DNA from: Rugamonas rivuli
GTDB taxonomy: Bacteria; Pseudomonadota; Gammaproteobacteria; Burkholderiales; Burkholderiaceae_D
Assembly (NCBI RefSeq): GCF_009380165.1
Contig: NZ_WHUF01000001.1
Coordinates: 558,001 to 622,000, forward strand
Direction: 5' to 3'
DNA: 64,000 nt
The translations under genes were made by a program, and so were the position numbers. Below, in pieces: positions 39,622-49,339 of the stretch (position 1 is its first letter; each line of letters starts with the position of its first letter). The notes beneath the pieces are model-generated. The model had not been told where the DNA came from. It worked only from the letters and a program-made list of their open reading frames with translations, and did not search any database.

Positions 39622-41826
39622 ATGAAATTCACCACGCCCGCCACCACCAATCCCATCGACCAGCTGAAGATCATCGGCAAGCCGGTCGACCGTATCGACG
39701 GCCCGCTCAAGACCACCGGCGCAGCAATCTACGCCTACGAGCAGCACGCCGCCGCGCCGAATGCGGCCTACGGCTACATCGTCGGCGCAGGCATCGCCAA
39801 GGGCCGCATCGCTTCGATTTCTCTGGACAAGGCCGCGCGCGCGCTCGGCGTGATCGCCATCGTCACGGCCGACAGCGCCGGCAAGCTGGGCAAGGGAAGA
39901 ATGAACACCGCCAAGCTGCTGGCGGGGCCGGACATCCAGCACTACCACCAGGCCGTGGCGCTGGTGGTGGCCGAGACCTTCGAGCAAGCCCGCGCCGCTG
40001 CCCAGCTGGTGCAGATCAAGTACACGCCGCAGAAGGGCGCCTACGACCTGGCGGCGGCCAAGGACCAGGCGGTCCAGCCCGAAGGCAAGGGCAACAAGGA
40101 CAGCATCACCGGCGATTTCGACGGCGCTTACGCCGGCGCACCGGTGCGGCTCGATTCCAGCTACAGCACGCCCGACCAGTCGCACGCGATGATGGAGCCG
40201 CACGCCACCATCGCCGCCTGGGACGCAAGCGGCAAGCTCACCGTCTGGACCGCGAACCAGATGATAGACTGGGGCAAAGGCGACCTGGCCAAAACGCTGG
40301 GCATCCCGAAAGAAAACGTGCGCCTGGTCTCGCCCTACATCGGCGGCGGCTTCGGCGGCAAGCTGTTCGTGCGGGCAGAAGCCCTGCTGGCGGCGCTGGG
40401 CGCGAGAGCGGCGAAGCGGCCAGTGAAAGTAGCGCTGCAACGGCCGCTGATGTTCAACAACACCACGCACCGGCCGGCGACCATACAGCGCGTCCGCCTC
40501 GGCGCCAGCCGCGAAGGCAAGCTTGTCGCCATCGGCCACGAGAGCTGGTCCGGCGACCTGCCGGGCGGCGGACCCGAGACCGCCGTCCAGCAAACCCGGC
40601 TGCTGTACGCGGCCCCGCACCGCATGACGAAGATGCGGCTGGCCGTGCTCGATCTGCCCGAAGGCAACGCCATGCGCGCGCCGGGCGAGGCGCCGGGCCT
40701 GATGGCGCTGGAAATCGCGATGGACGAGATGGCCGAGAAGCTGAAAATGGACCCGGTCACGTTCCGCATCATCAACGACACCAGCTCCGATCCCGAGAAG
40801 AAGGAGCGCAAGTTCTCACAGCGGCGGCTGGTTGAATGCCTGCGCACGGGGGCCGACAAATTCGGCTGGAGCCAGCGCAGCGCCCAGCCCGGCAAGCTGC
40901 GCGACGGCCGCTGGCTGATCGGCATGGGCGTGGCCGCCGCCTTCCGCAACAACCTGCTGATGAAGTCCGCCGCGCGCGTGCGGCTGGACCGCGACGGCGT
41001 CGTCACGGTGGAAACCGACATGACCGACATCGGCACCGGCAGCTACACCATCATCGCCCAGACCGCCGCCGAGATGATGGGCGTGCCGCTGGCCAGGGTG
41101 GTGGTGAAGCTGGGCGATTCCTCGTTCCCGGTGTCGGCCGGCTCGGGCGGGCAGTGGGGCGCCAACAGTTCCACGGCCGGCGTGTATGCCGCCTGCGTCA
41201 AGCTGCGCGAAGCGGCGGCGCAGAAGCTGGGCCTCGATCCCGCCGATGCCGCTTTCGCCGACGGCCGCGTCAGCGCGGGCGGGCGCTCGCTGCCGCTGGC
41301 CGAGGCCGCCGCCGATGGCGAACTGGTCGCCGAAGACCAGATGGAATACGGCGACCTGGACAAGAAGTTCCAGCAATCGACCTTCGGCGCGCACTTCGTC
41401 GAGGTTGCCGTCGACGCCGCCACCGGCGAGACGCGCATCCGGCGCATGCTGGCGGTGTGCGCGGCAGGCCGCATCCTCAATCCCAAGTCGGCGCGCAGCC
41501 AGGTGATAGGCGCCATGACCATGGGCGCGGGCGCGGCGTTGATGGAGGACCTGGTGGTGGACCAGCGCGGCGGCTTCTTCGTCAACCACGACCTGGCCGG
41601 CTACGAGGTGCCGGTGCATGCCGACATCCCGCACCAGGACGTGATCTTCCTCGACGAGACCGATCCGATCTCCTCGCCGATGAAGGCCAAGGGCGTGGGC
41701 GAGCTGGGCATCTGCGGCGTCGGCGCTGCGATCGCCAATGCGGTCTACAACGCGACCGGCGTGCGCGTGCGCGACTACCCGATCACGCTGGACAAGCTGA
41801 TCGAAAAACTGCCGGAGTCCGTCTAG
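39622..41826 (+). CDS. paoC: Aldehyde oxidoreductase molybdenum-binding subunit
   Basis: 734 residues from the ATG at 39622. Xanthine-oxidase-type molybdopterin subunit: PYIGGGFGGKLFVRAE in the Moco-binding part, GSGGQWGANSSTAGVYAA and the catalytic Glu694 in KGVGELGICGVGAA. The length fits PaoC. PaoD-like MCD insertion genes are not adjacent. It ends convergent to a TonB receptor gene with a 4-bp overlap. The set paoABC would detoxify aldehydes in the periplasm, passing electrons to a cytochrome or oxygen. Confidence 0.93.
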   Translation: MKFTTPATTNPIDQLKIIGKPVDRIDGPLKTTGAAIYAYEQHAAAPNAAYGYIVGAGIAKGRIASISLDKAARALGVIAIVTADSAGKLGKGRMNTAKLLAGPDIQHYHQAVALVVAETFEQARAAAQLVQIKYTPQKGAYDLAAAKDQAVQPEGKGNKDSITGDFDGAYAGAPVRLDSSYSTPDQSHAMMEPHATIAAWDASGKLTVWTANQMIDWGKGDLAKTLGIPKENVRLVSPYIGGGFGGKLFVRAEALLAALGARAAKRPVKVALQRPLMFNNTTHRPATIQRVRLGASREGKLVAIGHESWSGDLPGGGPETAVQQTRLLYAAPHRMTKMRLAVLDLPEGNAMRAPGEAPGLMALEIAMDEMAEKLKMDPVTFRIINDTSSDPEKKERKFSQRRLVECLRTGADKFGWSQRSAQPGKLRDGRWLIGMGVAAAFRNNLLMKSAARVRLDRDGVVTVETDMTDIGTGSYTIIAQTAAEMMGVPLARVVVKLGDSSFPVSAGSGGQWGANSSTAGVYAACVKLREAAAQKLGLDPADAAFADGRVSAGGRSLPLAEAAADGELVAEDQMEYGDLDKKFQQSTFGAHFVEVAVDAATGETRIRRMLAVCAAGRILNPKSARSQVIGAMTMGAGAALMEDLVVDQRGGFFVNHDLAGYEVPVHADIPHQDVIFLDETDPISSPMKAKGVGELGICGVGAAIANAVYNATGVRVRDYPITLDKLIEKLPESV

Positions 41827-44099
41827 AACGTCTTGCCCAGCCTTAGGCCGATCGTGCGCGGCCGGCTGATTGCGATGCGGCGCGTGCTGGGCAGGTCGGC
41901 GGAGATCGCAACGGGCAGGCCGGTCTGGCCAATCTTGTCGAGCAGGTTATCGACAAAGAAGGTGGCGTTCCAGCTCGGGCTTTTGCCGACCGGCTGCCAG
42001 CCCAGCTTGAAGTTCAGCTGCGAGAAACCGGCGCGGCGATAGAAGGCGCTGCTGCGGTCGTACAGGGAATTGGCGCCGCCGGTGTAGGTGGCGTCCAGCC
42101 GGCCGAACGCTGCGTGGTGTTCGCCCACGTTCCAGCTGTATTCGGCCGCAGCGCTGCCGCTCCAGCGCGGCACGTCCAACAACGCATCGCCTTGCTTGGC
42201 GCCGGTGCCCGGCACGTCGTTGTTGAGCGTGGCGTTGACGTAGCCCGCCGTGGCGCGCAGCGTCAGGCGCGGCGTGGCCTGGAAGGCCGCCTCCAGTTCG
42301 CCGCCCTTGCTGCGCGCCGAACCGAAATTGGCCGTGATGTTGAAGCCGCATTGCAGCACGATCTGCTGCTGCACCTTGCTCCAGTCTATCGTGTAGACCG
42401 AGCCGTTGACGGTGAGCCGACGGTTCAGCCACTGCGTCTTGGCGCCGACTTCGTAGTTCCACAAACTGTCGGGCGAGAAGGTGAGCAGGGCGCTGGCGCT
42501 CAGGCCCAGCTTGGCGACCTCGCTGGCACACAGCGCGGCGGGCGCCGGGTTGTTGGGGCCGCCGGGACGATAGCCCTTGGAGGCGGTCGCATACAGCATC
42601 GCATCCGGCGTCGCCTGCCAGGAGAGGTTCAGTTTGGGATTGTAGCCATGATCGCGTGAACTGCCGGTAATGGCGGACGGTCCGCCGTTGAACAAGCCGT
42701 CGCCTTGCTGCGCGAAACCCTGGCTGACGCGGAAGGCGCGCACGCCGAGCCGCGCGATCCATGCCGGCGCCAGTTGATAGCTGCCCTCGGCGAACAGCGC
42801 GGTCTCCCGCACCGTGGCCTGGCGCCCACCTTTGAAGAAGCTGCCGTAATCGGTGCCGAACTTGCTGTTGTAACCGTCCGGCACGGGGATCACCGAGGCC
42901 AGCGGCGCATCGACGTGGTGGTAGTAGGCGCCGGCGATCATTTGCAGCGGCCCGCTGAAATCGGACACCATGCGAACTTCCTGCGTGAACTCGCGGTTGA
43001 TGTAATCGCCATGCATGCCGCCGGGGTAGACCGAGCTTTGCGGCGTCGGCGAGAAGAAGTAGTAGAGCACCTTGGACGCATCCTCGTCGACCGACACGCG
43101 CCGGTTGTAGTAGGAGGTGGACGACACCAGCTCGTAGCGCGCGAAGTTTTTGCGTATCGTCAGGTTGGACAGCGTGGAGTTCTGCACGCTGGGCTCGGGC
43201 ACCAGCCGCGTCTGGATCAAATCATCCAGGCTGCCCGGTGGCGCATCGATCTGGAACGGCGCACCGAGCAGCATGTGCTGGTAGTACAGCGATGCATTCG
43301 CCACCAGGCCCGCGCCCAGGTTCAGGCGCAGCGCGAGCCGTGCACCCTTGGTCCGCTCGGTGTTGACGTTGGCCTGGCGCGCGCCGCCGGGTGCAATGGC
43401 CAGGATGTCGTTGAGCGCAACCGGGTAGCGGTCGATATACCCATCCTGGTTGCGGTAGTAGACGCCGATGCGTACCGCCGCCGCGCCATCGCCCAGCGGC
43501 ACGTTGACGCTGGCATTGCCTTCCTCGTTCCAGCCGCCGCCCTGGGTGTGGGACAGCACTGCGCTGGCCTTGCCGCCCAGGCGATTCAGGTCCGGCTGGG
43601 AGCTCACATACTTGACGGTGCCGCCCATGGAGCTGGAACCATACAGCGTACCTTGCGGGCCGCGCAGCACCTCGACGCGGGCGATGTCGAAAATGGCCGG
43701 ATCGATCAAGCCGCGCAGCGACAGCAACGCCGCGTTGCTCGATGCTGCGATGGGCGTATCGTCCAGATAGTAGCCGACCGTGCCGGCAGTCCCCGCCACC
43801 GACGAAATGCCGCGAATGATGAGGATGTTCTGGCCCGGCCCGGACGACACCACCGTCAACCCGGGCGTCTGCCGCGCGATGTCCGACACGTGCTCGACGC
43901 CCATGTGTTCGAGCTCCCGCTGGTCCAGCGCGGTCACGCTGAGCGGCACGCTTTGCAACGCCTCCGAGCGTTTCTGCGCCGTCACCAGCACCTGTTCGAT
44001 GGGTCCGTTCTGGACCTGCGCCTGCACCGGGACCGCGCCCAGCGCGCCGCAAGCCAGCGCCACTGTTGACGGTATGGTTCGTATCGAAGGTGGACGCAT
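41823..44099 (-). CDS. TonB-dependent outer-membrane receptor
   Basis: 758 residues. Signal peptide to about residue 27 (ALACGALGAVPVQAQ), a TonB-box-like IEQVLVTAQKRSEALQSVPL and plug with VEVLRGPQGTLYGSSSMGGTVKYV, and a long barrel ending GLRLGKTF. The plug pattern VTAQKR/QSVPLSVTAL is typical of nutrient receptors such as those in Caulobacter and sphingomonads. It follows the solute-binding protein gene by 33 bp on the same strand and probably works with it. Substrate unknown. Confidence 0.88.
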   Translation of the reverse strand: MRPPSIRTIPSTVALACGALGAVPVQAQVQNGPIEQVLVTAQKRSEALQSVPLSVTALDQRELEHMGVEHVSDIARQTPGLTVVSSGPGQNILIIRGISSVAGTAGTVGYYLDDTPIAASSNAALLSLRGLIDPAIFDIARVEVLRGPQGTLYGSSSMGGTVKYVSSQPDLNRLGGKASAVLSHTQGGGWNEEGNASVNVPLGDGAAAVRIGVYYRNQDGYIDRYPVALNDILAIAPGGARQANVNTERTKGARLALRLNLGAGLVANASLYYQHMLLGAPFQIDAPPGSLDDLIQTRLVPEPSVQNSTLSNLTIRKNFARYELVSSTSYYNRRVSVDEDASKVLYYFFSPTPQSSVYPGGMHGDYINREFTQEVRMVSDFSGPLQMIAGAYYHHVDAPLASVIPVPDGYNSKFGTDYGSFFKGGRQATVRETALFAEGSYQLAPAWIARLGVRAFRVSQGFAQQGDGLFNGGPSAITGSSRDHGYNPKLNLSWQATPDAMLYATASKGYRPGGPNNPAPAALCASEVAKLGLSASALLTFSPDSLWNYEVGAKTQWLNRRLTVNGSVYTIDWSKVQQQIVLQCGFNITANFGSARSKGGELEAAFQATPRLTLRATAGYVNATLNNDVPGTGAKQGDALLDVPRWSGSAAAEYSWNVGEHHAAFGRLDATYTGGANSLYDRSSAFYRRAGFSQLNFKLGWQPVGKSPSWNATFFVDNLLDKIGQTGLPVAISADLPSTRRIAISRPRTIGLRLGKTF

Positions 44100-44132
44100 C
44101 GTGCTTCTCCTTGGATCGGACGAAAAAAACAG

Positions 44133-44990
44133 CTAGGGTGAAGTGCGCTTCTGCGGCGTCGCCGCCAACAGGGCCTTGCGCGTTTCGGTCTGCAGGCGCA
44201 GCAGCTGGCCGCTCTCCTGCAGCTGCCGGTAGCCTTGCTCGAAACGATCCAGCAGCTCGCGCGCGTTCGGCAAGTCGCGCCGCAAGACCACGTAGGTGGG
44301 CACCGCCGAAATCGGCTTGGATTGGTAGCTGAGGCGCGCTTGCTCGGCCTCCGTCAGCGAGGTCTGCATCAGCATCTTGCCGGCTTCCTCCTCCATCGGG
44401 AACAGGTCGATGCGGCCCAGCAGCAGCTTGCGCATATTGTTCAAATCGCCGGCAGCCTCCTGCACCTTCAGCTTGTGTTGCGCGTGCAATGCCGAGAACT
44501 CTTCCGAGTAGTGGTCGCCAAGGGTGGTGCCGATCTGGTACTTGCCCAGGTCGGCCAGCGAATTCCAGTTCATCTGCATGTCGCGGCGCTGGAAGAACAC
44601 CATGCGGAAGGTGTAGATCGAGGTGTCCGAATACAACAGCTTGCGGTCGCGCTCCGGCGTGTGCGCCCAGCCGAAGCCGCCGTCGTACAAACCCATCATC
44701 ACACCGGTGATGGCGCGGTTGCTGGACACGCGCTCGAACTTGACGGTGACGTTGCTGGCCTTGAACGCTTCCACCACCACGCGCGTCAGCAGGCCGCCGT
44801 AGGGCAGGTCCAGGCCGATGAAAGGCGGGTAGTCGTGGATGGTGAGCGTGACGGAGAGCGGGGCGTCGGCGCGGGCGGCCGGCGTCGCCATAGGCAAGCC
44901 CGCGATCAGCAGCGTAAGCAGATACGCGCGGCGCCGCGGAAGGACCGGAGAACCGTAGCCAATTGCACGACACGGGAGGCGCATATGCAT
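44133..44990 (-). CDS. Periplasmic solute-binding protein family 3
   Basis: 285 residues. A basic N-terminus and hydrophobic stretch (YLLTLLIAGLPMATPAARA) form a signal peptide. The body is a type II solute-binding fold (VTLTIHDYPPFIGLDLPYGGLLTRVVVEAF and AGKMLMQTSL), with a variant of the amino-acid-binding opening DYPPF. No transporter permease is near. It is transcribed away from the Fur-box siderophore operon and upstream of a TonB receptor. It could bind an amino acid or peptide taken up by that receptor, or act as a sensor. Confidence 0.75.
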   Translation of the reverse strand: MHMRLPCRAIGYGSPVLPRRRAYLLTLLIAGLPMATPAARADAPLSVTLTIHDYPPFIGLDLPYGGLLTRVVVEAFKASNVTVKFERVSSNRAITGVMMGLYDGGFGWAHTPERDRKLLYSDTSIYTFRMVFFQRRDMQMNWNSLADLGKYQIGTTLGDHYSEEFSALHAQHKLKVQEAAGDLNNMRKLLLGRIDLFPMEEEAGKMLMQTSLTEAEQARLSYQSKPISAVPTYVVLRRDLPNARELLDRFEQGYRQLQESGQLLRLQTETRKALLAATPQKRTSP

Positions 44991-45108
44991 AAGTTGATAC
45001 GGAAAATGATCTTTCCTTCATCTTACGACCAACCGGCAGCCGCGAGCATATTTTTTGTGCAGCATGCCCCTTCTCATAGCAGTGTTACTACGAATCGCTC
45101 TTGCAAAT

Positions 45109-45127
45109 CGAAATGATAGTCATTATC
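45109..45127. promoter_or_regulatory. Fur box of the siderophore operon
   Basis: CGAAATGATAGTCATTATC matches the 19-bp Fur consensus GATAATGATAATCATTATC at 15 of 19 positions, and CATT follows it, extending the hexamer array. It lies about 54 bp before the mbtH ATG, in the gap between the divergent solute-binding-protein gene and the siderophore operon, so iron should repress the operon. Confidence 0.85.
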
Positions 45128-45180
45128 ATTCAGCTCGATTGGTTTATTGTTAATTTTGACTGCTTGATATGGGAGCGGAC

Positions 45181-45393
45181 ATGCAGCACGAGCGTCTTTA
45201 CGAAGTGGTCATCAACACGGAGCGGCAGTATTCGGTATGGCCGGCGCAACAACCGGTGCCTGCCGGGTGGCGGGCGACCGGCTTCCGCGCCGCGCGCGAA
45301 CAATGCCTGGCGCATATCGATACCGTCTGGCTGGATCTGCGCGAGCACAGCCTGCAATTGGCGCTGGCCGGCGGGGAGTCGCGCCATGGGTAA
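45181..45393 (+). CDS. MbtH family NRPS helper protein
   Basis: 70 residues from the ATG at 45181 (GGGAG upstream; an ATG at 45169 is possible). Conserved MbtH pattern: NTERQYSVWP, PAGWRATGF, CLAHIDTVWLDLR, with three Trp at 20, 30 and 50. MbtH proteins bind adenylation domains and are often needed for their solubility and activity. It directly precedes the NRPS gene and overlaps it by 8 bp. First gene after the Fur box. Confidence 0.95.
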   Translation: MQHERLYEVVINTERQYSVWPAQQPVPAGWRATGFRAAREQCLAHIDTVWLDLREHSLQLALAGGESRHG

Positions 45394-48300
45394 CAAGCTG
45401 CCGCAAGACGCCACCATCGAACTGGTATCGCCGGCCCAGCGCAGCCTGTGGTTCCTGACCCAGTTGACCCAGACTTCGCAGCGCCTGCACATCCGCATCG
45501 AACTGCGCTGGCCCAAGCCCATCGACCGCGCGCTGCTGGCCTACGGCCTGACCGCCTTGCAGGCTCGCCATCCGATCCTGCAAACCACCTTCCATCGGCT
45601 GGCCTGGGGCGATATCGAACAGCGCCTGGGCAGCGCCGCGCCATTGCTGCTGGAGCGCAGCGGCGACTACGCCAGCTGGGCGGAACGCCAGGACTTCGAC
45701 CTGGAACGCCAGCCCGGCATCAAGGCCTGGCTGGAAGGTTCGACCTTGATACTGGCCGTGCACCGCATGCTGGCCGACGCCGGTTCGGCCGGAATCCTGG
45801 CCGATGAACTCCTGCGCGGCATCGCCGGCGAACCGTTGCCGGCGGTCGGACCGCAGGCATTTCACCAGCACGCCGCGCGCCAGTTGGAGCAGCTGGGCGC
45901 CGGCACGCTGACGCCGGACTACGATTACTGGATGGCCAAGCTGGCCGGCGGCTCGCCGTCGCTGGCACTGGCGCTGGACCGGCCACGCACGGCAGTCCGT
46001 ACCTATGCCGACGCCCAGATCGGGATGGAACTCGACGGCGCGCAGTCGGCGGCGCTGCGGGCCTTCTGCGCCGGGCGTGACGTTCCGGCCGAACAGGTGG
46101 TACGCGCCGCTTTCGCGGTGCTGCTGTATCGCCACACGATGCAAACCAGCCTGCGCATGGCGACCTTCGATAGCGGACGGCCGGCGGCGCTGGATGGCGT
46201 TATCGGTCCGTTCGAAAATGTCCTTGTCTCCAGCCTGACGCTGGACAGCAGCATGAACTTCTCCGACCTGCTGGAGGCGGTACGTGCCGAAGACGCGCGC
46301 AATCGCGCTCATGCCGCGCTGCCGTTCGACAAACTCCTTGAACGCCTCAATGCCGACGGCTTCCAGAAGCACGAGCTGCCGTTCCAGGTCGGCTATGCCT
46401 GGCGCAGCCAGGATGCGGCGCGGCGCCCATCGCCGGATATCGCCACGCGGATCGATGAAGACCAGGCCCTGCGCGTGGACCTGCTGCTGCGCGCCGGTGA
46501 GCGCGTCGGCGGAAGCCACGCGTCGACGCCGTCGTACGTCCTGACGCTGTCGTACGCGGCGGCGCTGTTCGATGCCTCCACCGCCGCCGCGCTGATGGAT
46601 CGGCTGCGCTCCCTGCTGGCGCAAGCCCTGGCCGCGCCGCAGTCCCGGCTCGACGGCCTGCAACTGGTCGACGCCCAGGCGCTGGCGCGGTTGAGCGCTC
46701 CCTGGCCCGCAGCCAGCTACTCGCCGGTGCCGGTGCATCAGCTGATGGCGCAGCAACTGGCGCTGCACGGCGAGGGCGATGCGCTGGTCTGTGGCGGCGA
46801 TACGATGAGCCACGCGCTGATGCATGCTGCCGCCAACCGCCTGGCGCACTATCTGGTGTCGATCGGCGTCGGTGCGGAAACGCGGGTTGGCGTGGCGCTG
46901 GAGCGGGGCGTCGGCATGATCGTCACCTTGCTGGCGGTGTTCAAGGCAGGAGGCGCGCTGGTGCCCATCGACCCGGCCTATCCGCAGGAACGCATCGAAT
47001 ACATCCTCAACGACGCAGCCGTCTTCTGCCTGCTGACGCAAACCTCGCTGCGGGACCAGCTGCCGCCGCTGACCGCCGGCGCCACCATCGCCGTCGATGC
47101 GCTGGACCTGACGGCATTCCCGGCGACCGCACCCGAGGTGGACGTTTCGCCGCAGCAGATGGCCTACATCATCTACACCTCCGGCTCCACTGGCAGGCCG
47201 AAAGGCGTGACGGTCGCGCATGGCCCGCTGTCGCTGCATTGCCAGGCCACGGCGGAACTGTACGAAATGAGCGCCGCATCGCGCGAGCTGCACTTCCTGT
47301 CGATCAGCTTCGACGGCGCCCATGAACGCTGGATCGTACCGCTGATCGTGGGCGGGTGCGTGGTGCTGCGCGGCGGCGCGCTGTGGAGCGCGGCCGAAAC
47401 GCATGCGGCCATGCGCGAGCACCGCGTCAACAATGCCGGCTTCCCGACCAGCTATGTACAGCAACTGGCCGAATGGGCCGAAGGCCGCAGCGACGCCGCC
47501 TCCTTGCGATTGCTGTCCTTCGGCGGCGAGGGCATGCCGCGCGCCACCTTCGAACAGCTCAAGCGCGCACTGTCGCCGGAATGCCTGATCAACGGCTACG
47601 GCCCGACCGAAACCGTGATCTCGCCGCTGGCATGGAAGACCACGGCCAGCGCCAGTTTCGACGGCGCCTTCGCGCCCATCGGCCGTGCCGTCGGTCCACG
47701 GCGGGCGTATGTGCTCGACGCCGACCTCAATCCCGTACCGCCCGGCGTGGCGGGCGAGCTGCACATCGGCGGCGCGTGCCTGGCGCGCGGCTACCACGGC
47801 CAGCCTGCCGCCACGGCGGACCGTTTCATCCCCGATCCGTTCACGGCCGACGGCGGCCGCATGTACCGCACCGGCGATCAGGTGCGCTGGCGTGCCGACG
47901 GCATCATCGAATACCTGGGCCGTCTCGATCATCAGGTCAAGGTGCGCGGCTTCCGTATCGAACTGGGCGAGATAGAAGCGGCCCTCGGCAAGCTGGATAG
48001 CGTGCGTGAAGCGGTCGTCGTGCTGCATCAGACGCCGCAAGGCGCAAGGCTGGTTGGCTATGCGGTGGCCGACCAGAGCGCAGCGATAGACGGCGCAACA
48101 CTGCGACACCGCCTGGCCGCGCAACTGCCGGATTACATGGTGCCCGCCGCCATCGTCATGCTCGACAGCCTGCCGCTCACGCCCAACGGCAAGATCGACC
48201 GCAAGGCGCTGCCGCTGCCGACGCAGGAACGGCGCGAAGTGGTGGAGCCGTCGACGGACCTGGAACGCCAACTGGTGGCGATCTGGCAGGAAGTGCTGCA

Positions 48301-49306
48301 ACTGCAGCAGGTTGGCACCGCCGATAACTTCTTCGAACTGGGTGGCGACTCGCTCAGCGCGCTGCGCGTGCTGACCATGCTGGACAAGCGGCTGCCCGAC
48401 CACGGCCTGGGCATCGTCGATCTGTTCAACTATCCGGACATCGCCAGCCTGGCGCGCGCGCTCACCGACCGGAACCTGGCCGGCAGCGAGGTCGTATGCC
48501 TGCGCCGTGGCGGCAGCAAGCCTACGCTGTACTGCTTCCCCGGCCTGCTGGTCAGCACCCTGGAGTACACGGGGCTGGTGAACTACCTCGGCCCCGACCA
48601 GCCGGCCACCGGCTTTATCTGCCACTCGCTGTCCGGCGGCGACGGCGAACCGCTGGCCGTATCGGCACTCGCGGCGCGCTACGCCGACCATATCCGCAGC
48701 CACAGCGCCGGCCTGCCGGTGATGCTGCTCGGCTGGTCGTGGGGCGGCATCCTGGCGTACGAAGCGGCACGGCTGCTGGGCGACAGCGTCGACGTACGCT
48801 TCGTCGGCATGCTCGACGTCTGCGCGCTCGATGCGGAGTTTGCGGTCGGCGGCGAAAAGCCTCTGGAGCCGTCGCTGCGCCAGCGCCTGCAAAGCGATAT
48901 CGATGCATGGCTGGCCGTCAGCACAATGCGCGACCGCTGGCAGCTGCTGCTGGGCCGCATGGACGCCACCGTCTACACCCAGTTCCTGCACTACGTGAAC
49001 AACAGCCCGGAATCGCTGCCGCTGGACGGCCCGGACATCGGCAGCCGCGAACATATCTTCTGGACGCTGATGGAGAACGCGCTGGTGTTCCGCGACTACA
49101 CGCTGGAGCCGCTCGACTGCCGCATCCACGCCTGGATTGCGGAAGACTCGCTGCTGCGCGGGATGAACGTGATCGACTGGCGCAAGCAGTCCGGCAAGGT
49201 CGAACGGGTACATCCGATCCCCGGCAGCACGCACCTGAGCATCATCGCCGATCCGCAGTTCCACCAGAGCTTTGCGCAAAGCGTCGCGCAATCGCTGGCC
49301 CAATAA
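45386..49306 (+). CDS. Single-module NRPS (C*-A-T-TE) for a siderophore, EntF-like architecture
   Basis: 1306 residues from the ATG at 45386 (GGGGAG upstream); upstream in-frame codons belong to mbtH. Domains: condensation-type about 8-445, adenylation about 449-940 (YTSGSTGRPKG at 597-607; A10 Lys936 in NGKIDRKAL), carrier with Ser989 in LGGDSLSALRVL, thioesterase about 1040-1300 with Ser1118 in GWSWGG. The condensation motif HHxxxDG reads HRMLADA (126-132): the catalytic second His is Arg127, so it may not catalyse normal amide formation. The specificity positions read by alignment to GrsA/EntF are D643 G644 E647 G685 S711 G713 G737 I745 S746 K936. Downstream genes indicate a hydroxamate building block, probably N-hydroxy-acyl ornithine or lysine; an iterative oligomerising synthetase is possible. 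Confidence 0.9.
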   Translation: MGNKLPQDATIELVSPAQRSLWFLTQLTQTSQRLHIRIELRWPKPIDRALLAYGLTALQARHPILQTTFHRLAWGDIEQRLGSAAPLLLERSGDYASWAERQDFDLERQPGIKAWLEGSTLILAVHRMLADAGSAGILADELLRGIAGEPLPAVGPQAFHQHAARQLEQLGAGTLTPDYDYWMAKLAGGSPSLALALDRPRTAVRTYADAQIGMELDGAQSAALRAFCAGRDVPAEQVVRAAFAVLLYRHTMQTSLRMATFDSGRPAALDGVIGPFENVLVSSLTLDSSMNFSDLLEAVRAEDARNRAHAALPFDKLLERLNADGFQKHELPFQVGYAWRSQDAARRPSPDIATRIDEDQALRVDLLLRAGERVGGSHASTPSYVLTLSYAAALFDASTAAALMDRLRSLLAQALAAPQSRLDGLQLVDAQALARLSAPWPAASYSPVPVHQLMAQQLALHGEGDALVCGGDTMSHALMHAAANRLAHYLVSIGVGAETRVGVALERGVGMIVTLLAVFKAGGALVPIDPAYPQERIEYILNDAAVFCLLTQTSLRDQLPPLTAGATIAVDALDLTAFPATAPEVDVSPQQMAYIIYTSGSTGRPKGVTVAHGPLSLHCQATAELYEMSAASRELHFLSISFDGAHERWIVPLIVGGCVVLRGGALWSAAETHAAMREHRVNNAGFPTSYVQQLAEWAEGRSDAASLRLLSFGGEGMPRATFEQLKRALSPECLINGYGPTETVISPLAWKTTASASFDGAFAPIGRAVGPRRAYVLDADLNPVPPGVAGELHIGGACLARGYHGQPAATADRFIPDPFTADGGRMYRTGDQVRWRADGIIEYLGRLDHQVKVRGFRIELGEIEAALGKLDSVREAVVVLHQTPQGARLVGYAVADQSAAIDGATLRHRLAAQLPDYMVPAAIVMLDSLPLTPNGKIDRKALPLPTQERREVVEPSTDLERQLVAIWQEVLQLQQVGTADNFFELGGDSLSALRVLTMLDKRLPDHGLGIVDLFNYPDIASLARALTDRNLAGSEVVCLRRGGSKPTLYCFPGLLVSTLEYTGLVNYLGPDQPATGFICHSLSGGDGEPLAVSALAARYADHIRSHSAGLPVMLLGWSWGGILAYEAARLLGDSVDVRFVGMLDVCALDAEFAVGGEKPLEPSLRQRLQSDIDAWLAVSTMRDRWQLLLGRMDATVYTQFLHYVNNSPESLPLDGPDIGSREHIFWTLMENALVFRDYTLEPLDCRIHAWIAEDSLLRGMNVIDWRKQSGKVERVHPIPGSTHLSIIADPQFHQSFAQSVAQSLAQ

Positions 49307-49339
49307 CCATCCACCCCCTGAAAAAGAAGGCTTTACCCG

